A DNA stretch of 17,494 bases, from contig MU130682.1 of NCBI GenBank assembly GCA_015039465.1, forward strand, positions 1-17,494, given 5' to 3'. The notes beneath the pieces were generated by a model, which was not told where the DNA came from, did no database searches, and saw nothing but the letters and a program-made list of their open reading frames with translations. A program made the position numbers and the translations under genes. Each line of letters starts with the position of its first letter. The first letter of the stretch is position 1. The stretch comes from Phlegmacium glaucopus. Taxonomy: Eukaryota; Basidiomycota; Agaricomycetes; Agaricales; Cortinariaceae. Positions 9,004-15,560 of this stretch are shown here, piece by piece.

Positions 9004-9884
9004 AAAATGCATTTAATATTTATAATACGCTATGTCTCATATTTTAAAAAGGACGTACTGGTTGTGCTGGGTATCAAGTCTGGTCCCTGAACCAGGAAGG
9101 GCTCCAGCACACATTCCAGTATCAGCCTTATCTATCATAGTCCAATTCTCCTACTCAAAAATGAGTACAAATTGCATTTCATATCTATAATACACTGTTT
9201 CTCAGATTTTAAAAAATATGTAATGCTGGTGCCTGGTATTGAGTGAGGTCATAGAACCAGTCAGACCTCTAGCACCCACTCCAGAATCAGCATTCTGTAT
9301 CACAGTCCAATTTTCTTGATCAAAAATGAATACAAATTGAATTTAATATCTATAATACACTATTTCTTGTATTTTCAAAAATATGTACTGCTGGCGCTGG
9401 GTATGGAGTCCTGTTCCAGAACCAGCATGACCTCTGGCACGTTCTCCAGCAACAGCCTTCTGTATCACAGTCCAATTTTCCTGCCCAAAAATGAATACAA
9501 ATTGCATTGAATATCTATAATACACTGTTTCTCATATTTTGAAAAATATGTAATGCCTGTGCCAGGTATTGAGTCCGGTCCCAGACCTGGCAAGAGCTTT
9601 GGCACCCTCTCTGGCATCAGCCTCCTGTATCACAGTCCAATTTTCCTGCTCAAAAATGAGTACAAATTACATTTAATATCCATAATACACTGTGTCTCAT
9701 ATTTTAAAAATATGTACTGCTGGTGCCAGGTATTGAGGCCAGTCCCAGACCCGGCAAGACCTCTGGCACCCTCTCTGGCATCAGCCTTCTCTATCACAGT
9801 CCAATTTTCCTGCTCAAAAATGAATACAAATTGCATTCAATATCTATAATACACTACCCCTTGTATTTTAAAAATATATACTGC
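9004..9884 (-). repeat. Right satellite array, 6 monomers in inverted orientation
   Basis: These are the same monomers as the left array, read on the minus strand. Anchor ends fall at about 9060, 9226, 9391, 9556, 9720 and 9884, at intervals of 164-166 bp. The innermost copies (9004-9300) are more diverged than the outer ones. The outermost monomer is almost identical to the outermost left monomer, showing that the two arms are paired from the tips inward. Confidence 0.9.
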
Positions 9885-10121
9885 TAGTTCCAGGTCCTAA
9901 GGCCAGTGCTGGTGCCGGAAAATGCTTACCAGCCATGCTAATGATAGGTTTGCCCGGCATATGAAGGTGCCATAGGCATTCTGTGAATCCATATCTTTTG
10001 ACACAGTGTGTAGTTCCCAATATGGCACACTGTATTCACAGATTCACGGGGCCCTGTGAATCTGTATGATTTGACACACTGTAACCAGAATTGTATCATT
10101 CAGCACACTATAGTGTCCCTA
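9885..10121 (-). repeat. Right terminal segment of the foldback element
   Basis: Inverted copy of 5451-5666, differing by a few substitutions and by an extra near-perfect 28-bp palindrome at 10038-10065 (ACAGATTCAC, GGGGCCC core, TGTGAATCTGT). The outer tip contains a perfect 12-bp palindrome, ACACTATAGTGT (10105-10116). The left arm has the same palindrome with one mismatched pair. Confidence 0.8.
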
Positions 10122-10129
10122 CCTGCAAA

Positions 10130-10298
10130 GTTGCTGTTTAAAGCCATTGCCGTGCCAATGCACTACTGTTGCTGTACTATTCAACCTACTTCCTATGCCT
10201 CGTGTACATTATTGAGTACCATGCCATGCCATGCCATGACTCTTGCTGTGGTTTTTTCTTTGGCCTCAACAAGCAAACTTGCACCTTTTTCTTTCTAG
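10130..10298 (+). pseudogene. Possible continuation of the interrupted plus-strand gene
   Basis: If the foldback element and one flanking octamer are disregarded, the frame entering at 5450 (...GKWPWIA) resumes at 10130 in register as QLLFKAIAVPMHY. The frame then becomes Cys/Ser-rich and stops near 10298. A further candidate exon lies after an acceptor-like CACCCTAG near 10763, where a frame reads VYPAFVNISASSLCLPMP and later ALSQAMPQNYDQYIG. Whether these belong to one gene is inference. The intervening minisatellite would then be intronic or an expanded exon. Confidence 0.3.
10219..10238. repeat. CCATG microsatellite
   Basis: About four tandem copies of CCATG. The same CCATGCCA word seeds the larger minisatellite that follows. 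Confidence 0.8.
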
Positions 10299-10325
10299 AT
10301 GCCCCTCAACATTTGTATTTCTATT

Positions 10326-10715
10326 CCTGCCTTGCTATTCCTGCCTTGCCGTGCCCTCTTGCCATGCCACCCTGCTGTACCACCTTGCCATGCCACCTTG
10401 CCATGCCACCTTGCCATGCCACCCTGCTGTGCCCTCCTGCTGTGCCTCTGCTGTGGCTCCTTGCTGTACCCTCTTGCTGTGCCACCCTGCCGTGCCCTCC
10501 TGCTGTGCCTCTGCTGTGGCTCCTTGCTGTACCCTCTTGCTGTGCTACCCTGCCATGCCCTCCTGCTGTGCCTCTGCTGTGCCCCCTTGCCATGCCACCC
10601 TGCCATGGCCTCCTGCTATGGCTCTGCTGTGGCTCCTTGCCATGCCCTCTTGCTGTGGCTCCTTGCCATGCCCTCTTGCCGTGCCACCCTGCTGTGCCTC
10701 CTTGCTGTGTTACTT
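10326..10715. repeat. Pyrimidine-rich minisatellite with 63-bp higher-order period
   Basis: This region is built of short variants of CCTTGCCATGCCA, CCTGCTGTGCC and CTGCTGTGGCT. A 63-bp higher-order unit starts at 10429, 10492 and 10555 (TGCCCTCCTGCTGTGCCTC...). Because the words lack stop codons, all plus-strand frames and several minus-strand frames stay open for hundreds of bases. These open frames are a by-product of the repeat, not evidence for proteins. Confidence 0.9.
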
Positions 10716-10919
10716 CTTTCTGTTGTTCAAAATGTGTAACACTTCACCTATTTTTCACCCTAGAGGTATACCCAGCCTTTGTGAATATATCAGCAAGCTC
10801 CCTATGTCTGCCTATGCCATGCATCCCTAGCCGTGCCTTATCACAGGCCATGCCACAGAATTATGACCAATACATAGGTAATCACACTACTAAGTGGCAG
10901 AGCACATGCATGTTAGTTG

Positions 10920-11689
10920 TTACAGTGTAGTCATTTGCTGGTATGTATTAGTCGCTACACTGTACTTTACATATGTGGGTGACGTGCTTGCTGCTGGCAC
11001 CAGTGGCATGGCTGGTGGTGGTGCTGACAATGTTGCTGGTGGTGGCATTGACATTGTTGGTGGCATCATCATCATTGTTGTTGTTGCTGTCTTTGTCGTC
11101 ATCGTTGTTGCTGTCTTTGTTGTCTTTGTCATTGCTGTCTTTGTCACCTTCGGTTTGGGCAGATCTTGCATCTGATCAACATTGGTGTTTGGCAGGGGCT
11201 GTAGTGGCTGGGAGGGTGGCTGTGGCTGATCAAAGACGTTCCAGGGGAGCAACAGTGATGCCGCTCCCCAGAAGTTCCTGTTGGGTTTTACTACAACGGA
11301 TTAGTAGGGCTTGAGGGAATATATATATTTTATTACTCACTTGAGGTTGCAAGAAGGTGTGGCTATGCTGGCTGCCTCCTCATCTGCCTTATCAGCAGAG
11401 GTTTTCCTATTTAAAAAAATGATTTTGTTAGTGATTAAAATGGTCGCGTAAGGACATACCTATAGTGTTTACTCTTTCTACCCTCAGTTTGACCCATACC
11501 CCCCAATCTCCTTTTTGTCTTACTGGCGTCTGCCTGTACCTCATCTCCCCTGCTATTGTTCCCATCTGTTTTTGGGCGCTTAGTGGCCGTGTCATCAATG
11601 TTGGAAGCCTAGCGCTTCCAGGTCCTGTTCTGGGGCTTTGATGGGGCTTTGGACAATGGTGGCTTGTTGGCTCGGGTTTGGGGTGGCAT
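10920..11689 (-). pseudogene. Three-exon gene, basic N-terminus and Thr/Met/Pro-rich C-terminus, one in-frame stop
   Basis: The proposed start is ATG 11689-11687 (MPPQTRANKPPLSKAPSK). Exon 1 is 11689-11460, followed by an intron 11459-11407 (GTATGT, CACTAACA branch, AAATAG). Exon 2 is 11406-11341, with an intron 11340-11278 (GTGAGT, TACTAAT branch, CAACAG). Exon 3 is 11277-10920. The phases agree and total 218 codons including the stop. A TAG (11611-11609) follows codon 26; beyond it the frame is clean and reads ASNIDDTATKRPKTDG, with basic NLS-like patches (TKRPK, KTKRR). Exon 3 is Pro/Gln-rich, then Thr/Lys/Met-rich, encoded by a trinucleotide-like repeat. The family and function are unknown. 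The textbook introns support a real gene; the stop suggests pseudogenisation, a sequence error or an unseen splice. Confidence 0.5.
11017..11155. repeat. GTTGCTGTCTTTGTC-type microsatellite
   Basis: Imperfect repeats of TTGTTGCTG and TTGCTGTCTTTGTCATC. On the minus strand they encode the Thr/Lys/Met-rich segment of the three-exon gene. The phase is compatible with coding because most units are multiples of three. Confidence 0.75.
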
Positions 11690-11846
11690 GGTGGTGTGTA
11701 TGATGTAGGGGGTGGATGAAGAAAGTCACAGTAGTGAACGGGGCAGAGGGTGTGAGTTAAGTCACATGACAAACCCTCTGCCCACGGCTCTTACAGAAGT
11801 TAGGTCAGATATCTCTATTTATTGAATAGGCCGAGCTGCTGGAAAC

Positions 11847-11920
11847 AGTCAGTTGGATCAGTGGTCTTCAGCACTGTGATGTGTCATCGGAGTGGCCCAG
11901 GGTTCAAATCCTGATATTGT
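11847..11920 (+). tRNA. Degenerate tRNA-like sequence (possible tRNA relic or SINE head)
   Basis: TGGATCAGTGG (11854-11864) is one base from the RNA polymerase III A box. GGTTCAAATCC (11901-11911) fits the B box. Their starts are 47 bp apart, close to tRNA spacing. The T-arm stem pairs poorly (G-C, G-C, G-T, then mismatches) and no good acceptor stem or CCA context is visible. It is therefore not a functional tRNA. A SINE head or an old tRNA pseudogene is the best reading. Confidence 0.35.
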
Positions 11921-11996
11921 ACTTAATTATTAGCTGTGCAATGTAATATATATATTTTTATAAGGATAAGAAAACACTGGATCCAAGCAGATTCTG

Positions 11997-12297
11997 ATGG
12001 GATTCTGGTGGGATCCTAGTAGGATCTGCTCAGGATCCACTCAGAATCTGCTCAGACTAGGATCCGAGCATTCCGCTCAGAATATGCTCAGAATTTGGTC
12101 GGACTGCTCAGAATATGCTCGGACTGCCCAGAATATGCGCAGAATGAGTCTGAGTCAAATGAGAATTTGGCTGGGGGTCATACCAAGATTCTATTCCTAG
12201 CAGATTCCGAGCAGTCTGAGCAAATTCCAAGCAGAATCCACTCAGATCCACTCAGACTGGCTCGGATCCGCTCAGAATGTGTGGGGGAGAGTAAAGA
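11997..12297. repeat. CTCAGAATC/GGATCC-rich imperfect repeat, related to 237-510
   Basis: The region is made of about 10-bp variations on GCTCAGAATCC, GCTCGGACTG and GGATCCGAGC. An inverted pair GGATCCTAGT / ACTAGGATCC lies at about 12011-12064. It shares CAGACTAGGA, TTTGGCTGG, TCGGACTGCTC and the final 17-mer GTGGGGGAGAGTAAAGA with the region at 237-510, in the same order. Open frames through it are repeat artefacts. Confidence 0.6.
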
Positions 12298-13014
12298 CCT
12301 CATTTTTCCAATACCTGTTGATAGGACCCAGGAGACGTCTAGGGATGTAAACACACCATTTTCACAGTTTCACAACCTTTGCAGTATACTCACAGAGACT
12401 CACAGAGACTTGCAGATACTTGCACATCATTGCACATCATTGCACATCATTGCACATCATTGCACATCATTGTACATCATCACAGAATACTCGCAGATCA
12501 TCACAGATACTTGCAGTCATCACCAACATTCACATTATCATTCGCAGTTACCAGCAGTTCTCGCAATCTTTAAACACACTTCCAATGAAGGTCACTCAGG
12601 TGACTTTATTACTCATCACCTTTATTTTTATCTTGTCTCCTTTATTTGGCTCTTATCTCCTATGTTTCATTACCAAATTACCGGGCCCATGTGACTCCGC
12701 TTTAACCCACATTTTTACATTTCTGTTACCTTTCTGCACTTAGCCATTTGCTGGTTACTATATTATTAGCAGTAGCAAGTAAGGTAAAGGAGGGAGAGAG
12801 GAGAACAGACAAAATTACCACAGTTTTGATCCCACCTTTGGAATGTCATACTAAGCTACTCTTGCACTCCTCCAAAATCATCCTGCAAACTTCGCTTTTT
12901 CTGCGCATTATCTCGCACTTTAAAGCAAACCTTCACACCTCATAAAACCTCACTATCACCTATCAAAGAGAACTACATCAACCCCACGAACTATGTACTA
13001 CTTGCAGTCTGACC
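12298..13014. other. No gene recognised; contains a 10-bp tandem repeat
   Basis: Apart from the 12421-12480 tandem repeat, this stretch is AT- and TC-rich with no protein-like frame. The truncated Copia element ends at about 13015, so the retrotransposon breakpoint lies at its right edge. No second LTR was found here. Confidence 0.5.
12421..12480. repeat. Six tandem copies of TGCACATCAT
   Basis: Exactly six 10-bp units, five identical and the last with one change (TGTACATCAT). Degenerate relatives (CACAGA, CTTGCAGATCATCACAGAT) flank it on both sides, suggesting an older and longer array. Confidence 0.95.
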
Positions 13015-14276
13015 TCACTGCAGGTACATCACAGTTGCTTTGAAACTCTGTTTGTTTGCAGCGTGGAACGGATGAGGGGAAATTTTGGCAAAGTCATCAA
13101 GATCGTTGTGATAGGGAGTTATGGTGGTAGTACATCTGGAATCATAGACTTTGGCTTGGATAGGTGCATCACCAGGAGTAGTTTTGTTTACAAGTGCTAA
13201 TTCCTCCTCATCAGTTTCATCCTCCTCTATTTCCGAGAACCAATCATCCTCTTTAGGATCTGGGTTGTCAAGATCTTTGCCATTGGTATCTGAAGAGTCT
13301 GTGACAGACAGGAGGTCAGGGATGTCATCCGAAATCAATTCCAAGTCGAGCTCCATCATGAAGGCTCCTTCACTTTCCAAATCAGATTCCACAGCAGTAT
13401 TTGCACTGCCCTTTTCTTTTGCTGAGTCCCCCTTTTTCCTCTCCTTCTTTGGCTTAGGACATTCATTACTGTAATGACCTTCCTCTCCACAGTTCCAACA
13501 ATTGCCATGACATTTCTTGCCTTTACTGCACTTCCCTTTTGAAGAGCCTTGGCCTACATACATGGCTTCATCTTTGTCATCGTCTTTGGATCTTCCAGCA
13601 TGCCATCACAAGCGCTGTGCCTTTTGACACTCAGACTCTTCAACAATAAGTGAGATTAAGGAATTGGGAGCAATGGTTTTTGTAGGGGCATATAAGCAAG
13701 CTGAGATGACGCAAAATTGGCAAGGGCATAAGGAAGTGATGAAATAATGGTGGAGAAGTAATCTTTTTCATCAATGTCAACTCCAACAGATGCTAATTTC
13801 TCCTTTTCCACTCATAGGCCATCCAAGAATTCACGGATGCTAACTTTTGGTGAGTACTTGGACTCCAGGAACTTGGTCTGTAATTCAGTCTGCACATAGG
13901 CTCCCTTTTCGGTGTACTCACTGGCAGTCACAATCGCCTCCCAACATTCCTTAACCGTCTGTTTAGTATGGACTCGCATCAAGGTTGAGCCAGGTATTTT
14001 CTGGGTAAGCAGAGATTTTGCAGATCATTTGTTTTTATCCCATTGATCAATTGCTGTTGCATCATTTACAGTAGTTGTGGTACCATCAGCACGAGTGACA
14101 AGGATAGCAACAGCAACCAGGTGCAGCGTTGTTCCATCAAAATGACCCCAGAAGCCCTTTGCTTCAATCACATCTTGAAAACGAACAGAGAAAATTGCCC
14201 AGTTCAGGCCGGTGTTATTGAGTTTGGGAATAGATGAGGGCAAAGAGTCAGACAACAAGGTAGTTGCAGTGGACAT
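13015..14276 (-). pseudogene. gag: Ty1/Copia gag and start of protease, truncated and mutated
   Basis: Minus-strand gag of a Copia retrotransposon. The likely start is ATG 14276 (MSTATTLLSD), with an in-frame upstream ATG at 14297. The N-terminal part (KLNNTGLNWAIFSVRFQDVI, then the WGHFDGTT block) and the central CWEAIV...QTELQTKFLE region fit the UBN2-type gag of Copia elements. A CCHC zinc knuckle (CWNCGEEGHYSNEC, 13500-13459) follows. The protease start is recognisable (13143 on), but its catalytic DSG is DSR (13143-13135). Breaks are TGA at 14027-14025, 13814-13812 and 13608-13606, plus a one-base frameshift at the A-run near 13677-13682. Homology stops near 13015; integrase, reverse transcriptase and RNase H are absent. 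The element cannot be autonomous. It lies downstream of its 5' LTR at 14647-15068. Confidence 0.9.
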
Positions 14277-14297
14277 GGTAGACAGAGGTAGTTTCAC

Positions 14298-14646
14298 GAG
14301 GATATGACGAGTTTAGTTTGCACAGGGGGCGGGGCCCATAACCTATAAGAGTTCTAAATGTAAAAGCTCAGTGTTTTCCATGCCAAAACAACTGTATATT
14401 TATAAGTACCTAAATGTAAAAGCTAGATAACTCGTAAGTAAAGGTAGTGAGAAATCTATAGGTAAAGAGTATCTCACCTCAGTGTTTTGCATGCCAAAAC
14501 AACTGAGGTGACTGGAAAGAATGAGTCTGTATTTATACTAAAATACTGTAATTACTCTAAATGGATAACAATGGGGTGGCATAGAGAGAAATGAGAGAAA
14601 GAGAAAATAACAATGGAAGTGTGTGCAAGTGTGGCCCAGCCACATT
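14298..14646 (-). other. Copia leader between 5' LTR and gag, with repeats and hairpin
   Basis: This non-coding leader follows the LTR on the minus strand. The bases directly after the LTR (minus strand AATGTGGCTGGGCCACAC) should hold the primer-binding site but do not match the usual initiator-tRNA complement that I recognise. TAAATGTAAAAGCT occurs twice (about 14354 and 14411). CTCAGTGTTTT(C/G)CATGCC also occurs twice. The second copy forms a 36-bp imperfect palindrome at 14475-14510. Confidence 0.55.
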
Positions 14647-15068
14647 TGTTACGGCGACTATAAGCTTGCACTTGCGTTTGGTGCTGAGCAGATAGACCAA
14701 ATAACTTGGGACTGTTGTACAGTTGCAATCATATTCCCACAGGTAAGACTTAAGGACGTCGAGTTCTGAGCAAGCTAGTAGATTATGACCGTAAGATACA
14801 GAAGGTCTAAACTAGGGAATTGTAGCTATGGGTATGGCTCTTATATAGTAAGGGTTCGAGTCAGAGATAGTCCATGGTCCGTGCTAGGTTCAAGTCAGTA
14901 TGAGTCTGAGATAAGAAGAGCGGTATAAATTGTTGTTAGTGATTATAGCCTAGACTGCTTGAGGAGCAATGAAGACTACAAAGACAACCAGAGAGCGTTG
15001 GACCAGTCTTTAGATCAAAGGACTCCCTGTTATTCGTTTAGGGAAGGCTTAGCCTGTGACTTGTAACA
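14647..15068 (-). repeat. 5' LTR of the truncated Copia element
   Basis: It begins TGTTACGG at 14647 and ends TTGTAACA at 15068 (422 bp), giving the same TGTTA/TAACA ends as the solo LTR at 8323-8732. The first 60 bases align closely with that LTR. Differences near the tip are mostly CG here versus CA there (CGG/CAG, GCGAC/GCAAC, TTGCG/TTGCA). The position upstream of gag on the minus strand is correct for a 5' LTR. The outer end is set by analogy, since no partner duplication remains. Confidence 0.75.
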
Positions 15069-15560
15069 CACAACAGAAGGGAGAGAGTAGAAGACAAGGA
15101 GGATGAGGATGAAGACAAATTTAGAGGTGACTGAGATAGAGGAGGAAGGATGAGGATGATCAAGAGAGAGTCTTCTGTAAGACTATAGCAGTAGACAGTA
15201 TGGATAGATTGACAGTTAAAGGCAGAAAAAGCGAACTTGAGGGAGGAATTCACTGGAATTCCACTGAGATGATGAAAGTGGGGGGTAAGAATGAATTGAA
15301 CTGAGCTACATATCCTGGTACAAAAGAGCAGTATTTATACCCTAAGGATGAGGCTATGTAAAACAATAAAAAAGAAAGAAGTACGCGCTGTCAAAGGAAG
15401 AATGATGAAGAGAGGACAGCTGCGAGAAGAAAAGAACAATGGAAAAGAAAAAGGAACAGTAAAAGAATCTGCAAAGTGTCAAAGTGCGAGAGAAAAGAAG
15501 AGAAGGCAGTGTACACAGTCCAATAGCAAAAATATATCAGCTCCATAGCCGTGTGGTCAT
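15069..15560. other. Purine-rich stretch, no gene supported
   Basis: The plus strand is strongly G/A-rich (runs such as GGAGGATGAGGATGAAGAC and AAGAAAAGAACAATGG). A Lys/Arg/Glu-rich open frame at 15348-15548 reflects this composition. No introns, motifs or start context argue for a gene. Confidence 0.5.

Larger units (their letters stand above)
5451..10121. mobile_element. Foldback-type transposable element with satellite arms (4.67 kb)
   Basis: The two ends are long inverted repeats. TAGGGACACTA at 5451 matches TAGTGTCCCTA ending at 10121, and the match continues inward for about 220-240 bp with only a handful of differences. Each arm then enters tandem monomers of about 164 bp in opposite orientations (left 5667 to about 8070, right about 9004-9884). 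The spacer carries a solo Copia LTR. No transposase is visible. The layout resembles Foldback/Galileo-type elements, whose long inverted repeats contain tandem repeats. The flanking octamers ATTGCACA (5443-5450) and CCTGCAAA (10122-10129) agree at 5 of 8 positions, so a duplication is possible but not proven. A CACTA element is an alternative because CACTA occurs near both tips, but the symmetry starts 6 bp outside it. Confidence 0.85.

Noticed and set aside
5664..9849. Many 60-130 codon frames containing LSGISLLYHS and LLKNEYK
   Set aside because: These are translations of the 164-bp monomers on either strand. They repeat with the array, are broken by frame changes between monomers and match no protein feature.
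5456..10115. CACTA (EnSpm) transposon interpretation of the large inverted repeat
   Set aside because: CACTA is present near both tips, but the inverted repeat starts 6 bp further out and no 3-bp duplication flanks CACTA. Kept only as an alternative.
10169..10930. 253-codon plus-strand open frame rich in Cys, Pro, Ala and Leu
   Set aside because: It spans the minisatellite, where overlapping frames on both strands are also open because the repeat words lack stops. No motif or start context supports it.
12095..12743. Plus-strand frames rich in Cys/Ser/Tyr and His/Ile (HIIAHHCTSL)
   Set aside because: They are translations of the CTCAGAAT repeat and the TGCACATCAT tandem repeat.
13151..13474. 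107-codon Ser-rich plus-strand frame
   Set aside because: It is the antisense of the acidic Asp/Glu/Ser segment of the Copia gag.
14848..14900. GGTTCGAGTC and GGTTCAAGTC as tRNA B boxes
   Set aside because: They are inside the LTR, have no A box at the right distance and no cloverleaf.
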